64,000 nt of DNA, from contig CAJUDM010000007.1 of the NCBI GenBank assembly GCA_910584915.1, positions 104,593-168,592 on the forward strand. Reading direction: 5' to 3'. The stretch's first letter is position 1, and every line of letters begins with the position of its first letter. This stretch comes from an uncultured Lachnospiraceae bacterium. GTDB lineage: Bacteria; Bacillota; Clostridia; Lachnospirales; Lachnospiraceae. Position numbers and translations under genes: made by a program. This document shows, piece after piece, positions 26,061 to 34,622 of the stretch. The notes under the pieces were generated by a model that was given only the letters and a program-made list of their open reading frames with translations, searched no databases and was not told the DNA's origin.

Positions 26061-27023
26061 TCATTTCATATCGTATATGCTGATGCTGTCTGTTTTCCTG
26101 TCAAAATAGTAGACGGTATCGGAGAGTACCTCCTCCGGCTCGAGCTGAGTCCTGTTCACCTCTGTCACCATGCCGATCAGGCTGTCCGCGCTCCGCACAT
26201 GATTTTCCGGCAGCAGGATCACCTCATGGACGGAACTGGGCAGAATATAAAAATTTTTCCCCAGCTTTTCAGCAAACTCTTTTAAAAGCCCCCTGTACAA
26301 AATGCATGCAGCCCCGAGATATCTCCTGCTGTTTGTCAACACCAACAGCGGAGCGTTTCCGTATCGTCTCTCCTTTTCCATGTATCCGTCCAGCTTCGGA
26401 AAACCGTTCTCCTCATTGTCCTCCCACTCCCATACCGGGATATCGTCCTCAAGCACCATCCGCGAAAGCAATTCCTCAATTGTCCTGATCCTGCCCGGCA
26501 GCATTGCCTCCGAATTTTTCAGGGCATCCTCATAGAGCCTCTCCACAGTGACGCCCCATTTTTCCATATGGGCATTTTTCACCATGATCGCCGCCGTCCC
26601 CATCCTCGGGCTGTCCGTAAGACAGTAAAATACCGCCGCCATATCCAGAAAATCCCGGCTCGGCATCTCCGAGAGCATCGCCCGATTCTTTTTTTTATTG
26701 ACAAGCTTTACAGCCAGTTTTTTCTTCACCTGCCCATAATCGTGGTAGAACTCAAAATCCGGCGTCTGCGACATATCCTGCTCTTCATATATCTCCAGAA
26801 AGTCCTCCAGGATATCCTCCATATCCCTCCCCTCCAGATAATCCGCGTAAAAACCCTCCATATAGATAGTCGGCACAACCTTTTCCTGCGACCTGCGGAT
26901 TGTGATGCCCTGTAGCATAACGCCGTTGTTCTTCGCTACATTGATCGATTCCACTTTCACTTCCGCCCCCAGTTTTTTCTGAAGGCCCTCTTTCACTTTT
27001 ATGATAAACTGAGAATAATTCAT
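26061..27023 (-). CDS. DUF5688-family protein
   Basis: A 320-residue cytosolic protein of the DUF5688 type, found mainly in Lachnospiraceae, often many copies per genome. Visible family features are the opening VKEGLQKKLGAEVKVESINV, the Asn-containing KNNGVMLQGITIR, and the late ILPSSVHEVILLPE segment, followed by a beta-rich end. No catalytic motif is obvious and no function is known. AGAGAGGTAGCT precedes the ATG. It is monocistronic between tRNA-Arg and efp. Confidence 0.82.
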   Translation of the reverse strand: MNYSQFIIKVKEGLQKKLGAEVKVESINVAKNNGVMLQGITIRRSQEKVVPTIYMEGFYADYLEGRDMEDILEDFLEIYEEQDMSQTPDFEFYHDYGQVKKKLAVKLVNKKKNRAMLSEMPSRDFLDMAAVFYCLTDSPRMGTAAIMVKNAHMEKWGVTVERLYEDALKNSEAMLPGRIRTIEELLSRMVLEDDIPVWEWEDNEENGFPKLDGYMEKERRYGNAPLLVLTNSRRYLGAACILYRGLLKEFAEKLGKNFYILPSSVHEVILLPENHVRSADSLIGMVTEVNRTQLEPEEVLSDTVYYFDRKTDSISIYDMK

Positions 27024-27084
27024 AGCTACCTCTCTTTCCTTTCTTATGATTTTCGTTTTTGGGAAATTTATGAATAGAAATTTA

Positions 27085-27120
27085 AAAAGAAAAAGACAAC
27101 AGAAGAAAACTCCTGTTGTC
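27085..27120 (-). terminator. Rho-independent terminator of efp
   Basis: Stem GACAACAG / CTGTTGTC (27095-27102, 27113-27120) is followed on the minus strand by TTTTTCTTTTT, 44 nt after the efp stop. Confidence 0.88.
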
Positions 27121-27163
27121 CTATAGGTTCAACATAATAAAGATGCAGAAAACATATCCCCTC

Positions 27164-27721
27164 TTAAACACGGCTCAGATATTCGCCGGTGCGGGTGTCT
27201 ATCTTGATGGTGTCGCCCTGATTTACGAACAGCGGAACATATACCACAGCGCCGGTCTCCACGGTGGCGGGCTTTGTCGCGCCTGTCGCCGTATCTCCCT
27301 TAAAGCCGGGCTCCGTCTCCGTGATCTCCAGTTCAACGAACAGGGGAGGCTCCACGGCAAACACACTCCCGTTGTGGGAAAGCATCTTCACCATCTCGTT
27401 CTCCTTCACAAATTTCATGGAATCCTGAATATCAGCGGCACTCATTGCCATCTGCTCATAGTTCTCCGTATCCATGAAATTATAGAGGTCACCATCTGCA
27501 TACAAATACTGCATTTCTCTTCTGTCAATACGTGCCTGAGGGCATTTCTCCGTAGGGCGGAATGTCTTTTCCACTACGCCGCCGCTCTTGATGTTTTTCA
27601 GTTTGGTCCTGACGAAAGCTGCGCCTTTTCCGGGTTTCACATGCTGAAACTCGATGATCTGATACACATTGCCTTCCAACTCTATCGTAATACCGTTTCT
27701 GAAGTCACCTGCAGATACCAT
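27164..27721 (-). CDS. efp: Translation elongation factor P
   Basis: A 185-residue factor that relieves ribosome stalling at polyproline stretches. Three beta-barrel domains are as expected. Lys32 lies in the loop VKPGKGAAF, the position that carries a modification in many Firmicutes. The C-terminal signature is DTIKIDTRTGEYLSRV. CAGGAGG lies upstream of the ATG. No modification enzyme is adjacent. It is followed by its own terminator; the aro genes upstream run in the same direction. Confidence 0.96.
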   Translation of the reverse strand: MVSAGDFRNGITIELEGNVYQIIEFQHVKPGKGAAFVRTKLKNIKSGGVVEKTFRPTEKCPQARIDRREMQYLYADGDLYNFMDTENYEQMAMSAADIQDSMKFVKENEMVKMLSHNGSVFAVEPPLFVELEITETEPGFKGDTATGATKPATVETGAVVYVPLFVNQGDTIKIDTRTGEYLSRV

Positions 27722-27786
27722 AAAATATTCCTCCTGATGTCTCTCTTAATGATCCTTTTCCAGTTTATCCTAAAAATCCATCTTTT

Positions 27787-28251
27787 TCAACTGTTTTTTC
27801 TCTGAATTTCAATTTTTTTGTGTTCGTCCAGCAAAAAATCTATCGCTGTCAAATAACCTTTAAGCCCCTGCCCGTAAATCTGCTTATCGCAGGCGGGAGC
27901 CGTGACGGAAATTTTCCGGAATTCCTCCCTGTCTGTAATGTCCGAGATATGCACCTCCACCTTTTTGACCGTCTCTACGGAGGCAAGGGCGTCATGGATC
28001 GCATAACTGTAATGCGTGTAGGCGCCTGGGTTTATGACCAACCCCTGCGTTCCATCAAAATAGGCATCCTGGATCCTGTCGATGATCGCCCCCTCATGGT
28101 TGCTCTGAAATACCTCGATCTGGCACTCCTCCTTCTGTGCTTTCTCCGCTATCATCTTCAGCAGATAGTCATAATCCTGTGTGCCATAAATATTTTTCTC
28201 CCGAATCCCCAAAAAATTCAGGTTAGGCCCGTTTATGATCAAAATCTTCAT
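27787..28251 (-). CDS. aroQ: Type II 3-dehydroquinate dehydratase
   Basis: A 154-residue dodecameric-type enzyme that dehydrates 3-dehydroquinate to 3-dehydroshikimate. Catalytic Tyr22 lies in NIYGTQ, the mobile loop Arg17 in GIREKN, and NPGAYTHYSYAIHDAL and VEVHISDI complete the site. GGGAGG precedes the ATG. It forms a shikimate-pathway cluster with aroK (110 nt upstream) and aroE. Confidence 0.96.
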   Translation of the reverse strand: MKILIINGPNLNFLGIREKNIYGTQDYDYLLKMIAEKAQKEECQIEVFQSNHEGAIIDRIQDAYFDGTQGLVINPGAYTHYSYAIHDALASVETVKKVEVHISDITDREEFRKISVTAPACDKQIYGQGLKGYLTAIDFLLDEHKKIEIQRKNS

Positions 28252-28362
28252 GTTTTTCCTCCCTGAAACTCCTCTGTCAAACCTGTGCTCATCCCGTAAA
28301 TATTCAGCCCTTCGGCCTCATCACTTCATTTTCCCCTGTTTGACAACGGACTGTCCTCCTCC

Positions 28363-28887
28363 TTACGGCAGCTGCAGCAGCCCTGCTATCTCCTCTGCCG
28401 CCTGCGTCGTATTTTTGTCATCCGCCTCGATCACGATATCCGCCGCTTTCCTGTATAAGTCCTCGCGCTGGCTGAGCAGTTCCCTTATCCTCCCCATGGG
28501 ATCATCCCCCTGCAGAAGGGGCCTTGTGGTATCTCCCTTAAGCCGTTCATACACCGTTTCCGGTGAAACCCTCAGATACACCACAGTTCCGAGCCTGCCA
28601 AGCAGTTCCCTGTTCTCTTCCCTAAGAGGCGTACCGCCTCCGGCGGAGTAGATATGTCTAGCCTTCTCTTCCTGCAGTTCCCGCAGCAGCTCCGTTTCTT
28701 TCATCCGGAAGTAGTCCTCCCCTTCTGTCTGAAAAATTTCCGAAATACTCCTGCCTTCCCGCTTCTCTATCAGCTTATCGGTATCCAGGACAGTACACTG
28801 CAGCCTGTAGGAAAGGGCGACCCCCGTGCTGCTTTTCCCGCTGCCCATAAAACCGATCAGAATAATACTGTCACCCCTGCCGTCCAT
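28363..28887 (-). CDS. aroK: Shikimate kinase
   Basis: A 174-residue P-loop kinase that phosphorylates the 3-OH of shikimate. The Walker A motif is IGFMGSGKSSTG. The shikimate-binding motifs DTDKLIEKREGRSISEIF and SAGGGTPLRE follow, with the LID Arg in DTTRPLLQG. The ATG at 28887 (GGAGAG upstream) gives the usual short N-terminus. An ATG at 28899 and longer frames upstream are less well supported. Two structured repeats separate it from aroE. Confidence 0.95.
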   Translation of the reverse strand: MDGRGDSIILIGFMGSGKSSTGVALSYRLQCTVLDTDKLIEKREGRSISEIFQTEGEDYFRMKETELLRELQEEKARHIYSAGGGTPLREENRELLGRLGTVVYLRVSPETVYERLKGDTTRPLLQGDDPMGRIRELLSQREDLYRKAADIVIEADDKNTTQAAEEIAGLLQLP

Positions 28888-28924
28888 CTTTCTCTCCATT
28901 TCCTCGCTTTTTCGCCCGCCAAGA

Positions 28925-29060
28925 GCCGATGCAGTCAACACCCCCGCGGCAAGCAACGGGGCATCAGGCTTGCAGCGCTACAGAGCAACGGAGTATATGG
29001 CCCTCGCGGCATTCGCCAAATGCTCGTGCAAGCACAGCACTTGGCTCATTGCTCGCGGGA
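28925..29060 (-). repeat. Intergenic structured repeat, family 2 copy
   Basis: Between aroE and aroK. On the minus strand it reads CCCGCGAGCAATGAGCC ... GGCGAATGCCGCGAGGG, the same landmarks as at 14515-14665. It ends where a family 1 repeat begins. Confidence 0.6.
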
Positions 29061-29150
29061 ATCAAGCAGAGAAGAGCCGTCTTCCCCTGCTCGCCGCGCG
29101 GCCCGTGCGCCGCCCTGGCGGCATATCTTCTCTGCACGGGTCTGCGCATA
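29059..29150 (-). repeat. Dispersed palindromic repeat, family 1 copy A
   Basis: Shares a core of about 70 bp with 34507-34578 and 52679-52768, in the same orientation relative to transcription. The core forms an outer stem GCGCGGCCCGTGC / GCACGGG(T/C)CTGCGC with an inner GCCGC/GCGGC hairpin. Confidence 0.85.
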
Positions 29151-29193
29151 CAGAAGCCGTCAGCTATCCGGCGGCTCCCCTTGACCTTCGTCC

Positions 29194-30099
29194 TCAGCCT
29201 TTCACAAAAAGCGCCTCTTCCATCTTGCGGTAAATCCTGTTCGCGGTATCCTCCGAAACCTGAACGCCGTTCCACAGTTCATAGGCAATGATCCCCTGAT
29301 ACAGCAGCATCTTTAACCCGTGGAACGCCTCCCCTCCGGCAGCCTTTACAGACTGCATAAAGCGGGTTTCCAGGGGATTGAAGATCACATCATAACCGGT
29401 CTTTGCCAGCCTGTAGAACGCTTCATCCTCTATCACAGCCTGTTCCGTGTGGGGGTACATCCCGACTTTCGTCGCCTGTATCACAATATAACGCCTGCTC
29501 TGATCCAGCTTTCCGTACTCATGCAGGGCATATGCCGTCGCAAAGGGCGTTGTCCGTTCCGCTGATCCTGTGCCTGCCGCTTTCGCCGCTTCATTGACCT
29601 CTTTAGTCAATTTTATGGCACGCTCTGCGCTTCTGTTGAAAATATGCACATGCGACGCTTTTTTGTCGAGCAGCAGATACGCGATCGCCCTCGCCACGCC
29701 GCCGGCTCCCAACAGGACTACTTCCTCCCCTTCTATATGTACGCCATCCGCGCACATGGCGCGGTATAATCCGGGCATATCCGTATTATATCCTCTATAG
29801 CCGCCCTCCGTGCGCACCAGCGTATTGACCGCACCGATCCTCTCCGCCAGAGGGTCGATCTCACGCAGATACGGGATCACCTCACTCTTATAGGGCACCG
29901 TCACATTCATTCCCAAAAAATCAAAAGCTTCCGCGCCTGCCACAGCCTCTTTCAGCTTTCCCGGCTCCACCTGCAGCGGCACATACACCAGATCATGCCC
30001 GTACTCTTCCGCCAGATTATTATGGATCACCGGCGATACGGAATGCCCCACCGGATACCCGATCAGTCCGCACACTTTTGTCCCTGCGCCTATCGTCAT
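29194..30099 (-). CDS. aroE: Shikimate dehydrogenase
   Basis: A 301-residue NADP-type enzyme that reduces 3-dehydroshikimate. Substrate site: YPVGHSVSPVIHN. The catalytic Lys is in NVTVPYKSEV, the Asp in YNTDMPG. The Rossmann motif is VVLLGAGGVARAIAYLLL, followed by NRSAER, as in NADP enzymes. The late motif GLKMLLYQGIIAYELW is typical. GGGAGGAG precedes the ATG. It is first in the aro cluster order aroE-aroK-aroQ. Confidence 0.95.
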   Translation of the reverse strand: MTIGAGTKVCGLIGYPVGHSVSPVIHNNLAEEYGHDLVYVPLQVEPGKLKEAVAGAEAFDFLGMNVTVPYKSEVIPYLREIDPLAERIGAVNTLVRTEGGYRGYNTDMPGLYRAMCADGVHIEGEEVVLLGAGGVARAIAYLLLDKKASHVHIFNRSAERAIKLTKEVNEAAKAAGTGSAERTTPFATAYALHEYGKLDQSRRYIVIQATKVGMYPHTEQAVIEDEAFYRLAKTGYDVIFNPLETRFMQSVKAAGGEAFHGLKMLLYQGIIAYELWNGVQVSEDTANRIYRKMEEALFVKG

Positions 30100-30114
30100 A
30101 TAATATCTCCTCCC

Positions 30115-30621
30115 TCAGAACCGCCGCCTCTCCCTTCTCCGATAAAAGTAGAGTATGATCTTCTCGGGAAAACGCTTGAGCACGATCTGAATCTCCTCCT
30201 TCGGATGAACGGGCTTCACCAACACTGCGCGGATCCCGCTGCGCCTGGCGCCCCAGACATCGGTAAAGAGCTGGTCCCCCACGAAAAGCGTGCTCTCCCT
30301 TTTTGTCCCCATGCGCTCCATCGCCTCAAAATAACCCCTTCTTCCGGGCTTGCCCGCCTTGTACAGATAGCCTGTCCCGACCTGTCCGGCAAAAGACTTC
30401 ACCCGCGGTTCTTTGTTGTTGGACAGGAGCATGGTCTGGTATCCAAGCCGGCGCAGATTCTCAAACAGCCCTGCCGCGCGCTCATCCGCCGGAGCGCCGT
30501 GGGGTACCAGCGTGTTATCGATATCGAAGATCACGCCCCGCATCCCCTGCCTGTAGTAAGCCTCAAAATCGATCTCATAGGCGGAATCCAGATATTCATC
30601 GGGATAAAACGAAGAAAACAT
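30115..30621 (-). CDS. YqeG-family HAD IIIA-type phosphatase
   Basis: A 168-residue HAD phosphatase. The nucleophile motif is GVIFDIDNTLVPHG (DxDxT), motif II is LLSNN, the Lys is in YKAGKPGRRGY, and the acidic motif is FVGDQLFTDVWGA. YqeG homologues include phosphatidylglycerophosphate phosphatases; this specific activity is inferred. The ATG at 30621 has GGAGGAGAT upstream. It lies 15 nt before aroE. Confidence 0.9.
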   Translation of the reverse strand: MFSSFYPDEYLDSAYEIDFEAYYRQGMRGVIFDIDNTLVPHGAPADERAAGLFENLRRLGYQTMLLSNNKEPRVKSFAGQVGTGYLYKAGKPGRRGYFEAMERMGTKRESTLFVGDQLFTDVWGARRSGIRAVLVKPVHPKEEIQIVLKRFPEKIILYFYRRRERRRF

Positions 30622-30650
30622 TCCATCTCCTCCATCACACGCGCGCCTCG

Positions 30651-30920
30651 TCACAGCTTCCGGACCTCGGCGTTATATTTCATCGCTGAAAACAGCTTTG
30701 CAAAAGTGCTCGCGGCCAACAGCACGATATCATACCACAAAAAATTGTAGAGTTTCTGTCGGATATCGATAAACCACTGTGCTTCATCCCATACCTTGCC
30801 GCCCCAGAAGATAAACAAAAGCAGCACGATCGCCACGAACATAAAGAGCAGCCTGAACTTATTGATCAGCTCCATACGCTTTTTTGCTCTTTCCAGCCTC
30901 CCCTTCTTTTCCTCTTCCAT
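30651..30920 (-). CDS. Small two-TM membrane protein, unknown
   Basis: An 89-residue protein with a charged start (EEEKKGRLERAKKRMELINK), a TM helix (LLFMFVAIVLLLFIFWGG) and a second hydrophobic stretch (FLWYDIVLLAASTFAKLF). It lies 15 nt after nrdR and 30 nt before the YqeG start, so it is likely in the same operon. The ribosome site is weak (AGAGAG). Function unknown. Confidence 0.75.
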   Translation of the reverse strand: MEEEKKGRLERAKKRMELINKFRLLFMFVAIVLLLFIFWGGKVWDEAQWFIDIRQKLYNFLWYDIVLLAASTFAKLFSAMKYNAEVRKL

Positions 30921-30935
30921 CTCACAGTCTCTCTT

Positions 30936-31388
30936 CTACTTATCCAGCACTTTTTTCAGTTCGTCCATAAAGGTGTTGATATCCTTAAACTCGCGATAGA
31001 CAGAAGCAAAACGGACATAAGCCACCATATCCAGCCCTTTCAGCTTTTCCATCACATACTCGCCGATAGCACCGCTGGGGACCTCCTTTTCCTCCATCTT
31101 GAAAACCTCCGTCTCCACCTCGTCCACCAGCTTTTCTATCTGCCCCGCGCTGATCGGACGCTTATGGCAGGCGCGCAGCACGCCTGCCTCGATCTTGGAA
31201 CGGTCATACGCCTCCCTGTTATTATCCTTCTTGATAATGATCAAGGGGATCGTCTCCACCTTCTCATAAGTGGTAAAGCGTTTATCGCACTCATCGCACA
31301 CCCGCCTTCTGCGGATGGAATTATTCTCCTCCGCCGGTCTGGAATCGATCACCCTCGTATTGTCATGGCCGCAAAACGGACACTTCAT
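30936..31388 (-). CDS. nrdR: Transcriptional repressor NrdR
   Basis: A 150-residue zinc-ribbon and ATP-cone repressor of ribonucleotide reductase genes. The zinc ligands are CPFC near residue 3 and CDEC near residue 31; RRRRVCDECDKRFTTYEKVE is the family signature. The ATP-cone follows (VIKKDNNREAYDRSKI-like). GGGAGGTGGGCAG precedes the ATG. In Clostridia nrdR often lies near the sigE/sigG genes, as here. No NrdR box was searched for. Confidence 0.97.
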   Translation of the reverse strand: MKCPFCGHDNTRVIDSRPAEENNSIRRRRVCDECDKRFTTYEKVETIPLIIIKKDNNREAYDRSKIEAGVLRACHKRPISAGQIEKLVDEVETEVFKMEEKEVPSGAIGEYVMEKLKGLDMVAYVRFASVYREFKDINTFMDELKKVLDK

Positions 31389-31553
31389 CTGCCCACCTCC
31401 CGCCCCGGCGCTGATGCCAAATCCCCGCCAGGAGCTGCTTTTTTTCTCACTGCGTCAAACAGCAAATTTCTCTGTCGTCACTATATTGAAGTATAAATTA
31501 TGAGCCCCCTCCTGTCAACCCCGCATAAACTCTAAGCTTTCACCGTAAAAGCA

Positions 31554-31805
31554 CTACCTCCTGCAGCGGCACCCGTCCTTCACATCCACCAGGATGATAT
31601 CCGGTCCCACCTGTTTGATATCGTGATACGGAATCGTATAATCAGGCTCACACTTAAACCAGTCAAAAAAAGAACTGCCGCCCGACACAATGATCTTGCA
31701 GATCTGTCCGCTGCACTCGTCAAACTCAAAATCCGTCACTCTTCCAAGCCTTTTGCAGTCCTTGATATTGATCACTTCCTTTGTCCTAAATTCAGAGTAA
31801 AGCAT
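31554..31805 (-). CDS. YlmC/YmxH-family PRC-barrel sporulation protein
   Basis: An 83-residue PRC-barrel protein (LYSEFRTKEVINIKDCKRLG ... DLEFD-type core ... VDVKDGCRCRR). YlmC/YmxH members are sporulation-associated and commonly lie next to sigG in Clostridia. GAAGGGGGAAG precedes the ATG. Here it is divergent from sigG, with 167 nt between the start codons. Confidence 0.9.
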   Translation of the reverse strand: MLYSEFRTKEVINIKDCKRLGRVTDFEFDECSGQICKIIVSGGSSFFDWFKCEPDYTIPYHDIKQVGPDIILVDVKDGCRCRR

Positions 31806-31972
31806 TCTCTTCCCCCTTCAAAACGCTTTCCTGTATTATATGCGCTGTCCCTTTTCCACGTTCCCATTTTCTTCCAGAAAACAGACCTGATTTCATGAAT
31901 AAATTCACACAATCCGTACAGTCTAAAAAAGAGGATAACGACAATCGGAAAACAGAAGCGGAGGAATATGCC

Positions 31973-32749
31973 ATGCAGGGAAAAGTCGAAATTTGCGGTG
32001 TCAATACAGCGGATCTCCCGCTGCTCAAGGAGGAGGAAAAAGAAGCCCTCTGGGCAAAGATCGAAGCCGGCGATATGGCGGCAAGAGACCAGTATATTCG
32101 CGGAAACTTAAGGCTTGTCCTGAGCGTGATCAAACGTTTCTCATCCAGCAATGAAAACGTGGACGACCTGTTCCAGATAGGGTGCGTCGGCCTGATCAAG
32201 GCCATCAACAATTTCAATCCGGCACTCCAGGTGAAATTTTCCACTTATGCCGTGCCCATGATCCTGGGCGAGATCAGGCGCTTTCTCCGCGACGGCGGCT
32301 CTATCAGGGTTTCCCGCTCCTTAAAGGACACCGCCTACAAAGCGATCTATGCCAGAGAACATATGACAAGGGCAAATCTGAAAGAACCCACCATGGAGGA
32401 AGTTGCCGCGGAGATCGGTATCTCAAAAGAGGACATCCTCTACGCCCTGGACGCGATCCAGAGTCCTATGAGCCTCTATGAGCCCATCTACACGGACGGC
32501 GGGGATACCCTCTACATCATGGATCAGGTCAGCGATAAAAAGAGCCGGGAGGAAAAATGGATCGAGACGCTCTCTTTAAATGAGGCGATCAGGCACCTGA
32601 GCGACAGGGAACAGGAAATCATCCATCTTCGTTTCTACGAGGGAAAGACACAGATGGAGGTATCCGAGATCATCGGCATTTCACAGGCCCAGGTCTCCCG
32701 CCTCGAGAAAAACGCGCTGCGCATCATGCGGAGCTACCTCGTCGCCTGA
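31973..32749 (+). CDS. sigG: Forespore sigma factor SigG
   Basis: A 258-residue sporulation sigma factor. The N-terminus MQGKVEICGVNTADLPLL matches the SigG signature. Region 2 (DDLFQIGCVGLIKAINNFNP), region 3 and region 4 (MEVSEIIGISQAQVSRLEKN) are intact. The ATG at 31973 has GGAGGAATATGCC upstream; an in-frame extension to 31895 is not needed. It is convergent with sigE, whereas in most sporulators spoIIGA-sigE-sigG run the same way. Activation late in the engulfed forespore is inferred from the family. Confidence 0.96.
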   Translation: MQGKVEICGVNTADLPLLKEEEKEALWAKIEAGDMAARDQYIRGNLRLVLSVIKRFSSSNENVDDLFQIGCVGLIKAINNFNPALQVKFSTYAVPMILGEIRRFLRDGGSIRVSRSLKDTAYKAIYAREHMTRANLKEPTMEEVAAEIGISKEDILYALDAIQSPMSLYEPIYTDGGDTLYIMDQVSDKKSREEKWIETLSLNEAIRHLSDREQEIIHLRFYEGKTQMEVSEIIGISQAQVSRLEKNALRIMRSYLVA

Positions 32750-32832
32750 TGTGCCTTCCCGCCGGAAATGCCTCTGAACATACCCCGCTGTACAGGCAGG
32801 CACAGGACGTCCCCGTCCGTCCTCCCCTCCTC

Positions 32833-33573
32833 CTACCCCTCCCTGCTGATCTCCTTCTTCAGCTGTTTCATGATCTTCTTTTCCAGCCGGGAGATATAGG
32901 ACTGCGAAATCCCGAGAAGTTCCGCCACCTCTTTCTGTGTCATCTCCCTTCCGGCACTTGCGTCCAGCCCAAAGCGCAGGTTGATGATGGTCTTTTCCCG
33001 CTCTGACAGTTTACTGATGGCTTCCTTCAGAAGCTTATGTTCCACCTCGGATTCTATCCCCCTGTAGATCACATCCTCCTCCGTCCCCAGGATATCCGAC
33101 AAGAGCAGTTCATTTCCATCCCAATCCACGTTTAACGGCTCATCGATCGACACTTCCAGCCTCGTCTTGCTGTTCCGCCTTAAGTACATCAGGATCTCGT
33201 TCTCAATACAGCGGGAAGCATAGGTCGCAAGCTTGATCTTTTTGTCCGGCTTAAAGGTATTGATGGATTTGATCAGCCCGATCGTCCCGATGGAGATCAG
33301 ATCTTCAACACCCACTCCGGTATTGTCAAATTTTTTAGCTATGTAGACAACCAGGCGCAGATTATGTTCTATCAGCGTTGTCCGCGCTTCATCTGCATCA
33401 TCGCTTCCAAGCCCCTGGATCATCTCGTTTTCCTCCGCTGTCTCCAACGGCGGAGGCAGGATATCCGCGCCGCCGATATAGTGGATATCTCCTTCCCCCT
33501 CAAAAAAATTCAACTGCCTGTTGCGCACCATCTTAAACTGAAACATTCCCGGTATTGCCATTTTAAAAACCAT
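32833..33573 (-). CDS. sigE: Mother-cell sigma factor SigE (pro-form)
   Basis: A 246-residue sporulation sigma factor. The first about 25 residues are the expected pro-sequence before HYIGGADILPPPLETAEE. Region 2 reads VEDLISIGTIGLIKSINTFK and region 4 KEVAELLGISQSYISRLEKK. The pro-form is normally activated by SpoIIGA after septation; the partner gene is directly upstream. GGAGGAATAAAG precedes the ATG. Confidence 0.97.
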   Translation of the reverse strand: MVFKMAIPGMFQFKMVRNRQLNFFEGEGDIHYIGGADILPPPLETAEENEMIQGLGSDDADEARTTLIEHNLRLVVYIAKKFDNTGVGVEDLISIGTIGLIKSINTFKPDKKIKLATYASRCIENEILMYLRRNSKTRLEVSIDEPLNVDWDGNELLLSDILGTEEDVIYRGIESEVEHKLLKEAISKLSEREKTIINLRFGLDASAGREMTQKEVAELLGISQSYISRLEKKIMKQLKKEISREG

Positions 33574-33575
33574 CT

Positions 33576-34388
33576 TTATTCCTCCTGTCTCACAAATTCC
33601 GGATGTAAAAGCATCTGGTACTCTGTCTTTCCCGTCAGCGGCTCGTCGGAGAGCGCCACCACCACCTTCTGAAAAACCCTCTTCTCCTCCCCGTCATCCA
33701 CTTCCATACAGGGCAGTTCCACAGCGAAGAGCAGTCCGTGCCTTTTGCCGATACTGTGGAACGGAACAAGATACCGCTTTTCCGGCGGCACCTTTTCCAA
33801 AAGGCCTCCCGCAGCCTGCCCATCCAGCACGCAGACCGGGCGCCTTCCATAGGGTTCATAGAGGCTGTTTCCGGAGTCCGCCAGCCCTCTGCACATTAAC
33901 ATCTCTCCGTAAAAGTCAAGTTTTACCGCGTAGAGCCTTCCGCCTCTCTTACGCTTTCTCCCGATATACAGGCATAAGCTGACCAATGCGGCCGCCACAG
34001 TGCTGACAAGCAGCACGCGCCACAGATCCGGCTTACTCCGCATTCCCGGCAGATATCCCGACAGGCAGGCTACCATTCCGCCTAACAGAATGCCGCAGCC
34101 ATTCATACAAATATAAGCTTTTACAACCATTTCTTTAGTCCGAAAAGAAAAAGCAGCCTTCAGCAGCAGAGGATTCACGCACACAGCCTGCAGAAACAGT
34201 TTCGTCAAAAAACCCGCGCCGGGCAAAAGCAGTATCACAATGAACAATGACGCGCCTGCCGCCGAAGCAGCGGTCAGCCTTAAAAAACTGTTCTTTAATC
34301 CGCAGGCCTGCCTTACCAGAAACAATAAATATGTACTTAACACAAAATCCATCAGCCATACTTTATCGATATAGATTATATATTGCAC
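33576..34388 (-). CDS. spoIIGA: Sigma-E processing peptidase SpoIIGA
   Basis: A 270-residue membrane aspartic protease. About five TM helices fill residues 1-145; the cytoplasmic protease half contains CRGLADSGNSLYEPYGRRPV with the catalytic Asp in DSGN. The start is GTG, with GGGAGG 6 nt upstream. It ends 3 nt before the sigE ATG, so the pair is coupled. The mature form cleaves the SigE pro-sequence at the asymmetric septum (family knowledge). Confidence 0.95.
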   Translation of the reverse strand: MQYIIYIDKVWLMDFVLSTYLLFLVRQACGLKNSFLRLTAASAAGASLFIVILLLPGAGFLTKLFLQAVCVNPLLLKAAFSFRTKEMVVKAYICMNGCGILLGGMVACLSGYLPGMRSKPDLWRVLLVSTVAAALVSLCLYIGRKRKRGGRLYAVKLDFYGEMLMCRGLADSGNSLYEPYGRRPVCVLDGQAAGGLLEKVPPEKRYLVPFHSIGKRHGLLFAVELPCMEVDDGEEKRVFQKVVVALSDEPLTGKTEYQMLLHPEFVRQEE

Positions 34389-34506
34389 TGATGCCTCCCG
34401 TCCACATAAGGCCGTTTTCCTTCCGGTAAGATACAGTATACTCTCCCGTGGACGTAGATTTTGTCGTTATGCGCGCTGCTTTTTAAAATTTTTTGTTCTA
34501 AAAATA

Positions 34507-34578
34507 CGTCTTCCCATGCTCGCCGCGCGACCCGTACGCCGCCTTAGCGGCATATTTCCTCTGCACGGGCCTGCGCAT
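34507..34578 (-). repeat. Dispersed palindromic repeat, family 1 copy B
   Basis: About 72 bp matching copies A and C. It directly abuts the T-run of the ftsZ terminator. The left arm of the outer stem carries GACCCGTAC, so the pairing is poorer than in the other copies. Confidence 0.88.
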
Positions 34579-34610
34579 AAAAAAAGAACCCTGCTGTCAC
34601 ACAGAGTTCC
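34578..34610 (-). terminator. Terminator of ftsZ
   Basis: On the minus strand GAACTCTG / CAGGGTTC (one wobble pair) closes an 8-nt loop and is followed by TTTTTTT. It is 13 nt after the ftsZ stop. Confidence 0.85.
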
Positions 34611-34622
34611 TGTCAAAATTCA

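Noticed and set aside
31895..31972. N-terminal extension of SigG to an upstream ATG
   Set aside because: The ATG at 31973 has a strong ribosome site and gives the conserved SigG N-terminus; the extension is Lys/Asp/Glu-rich and not seen in the family.
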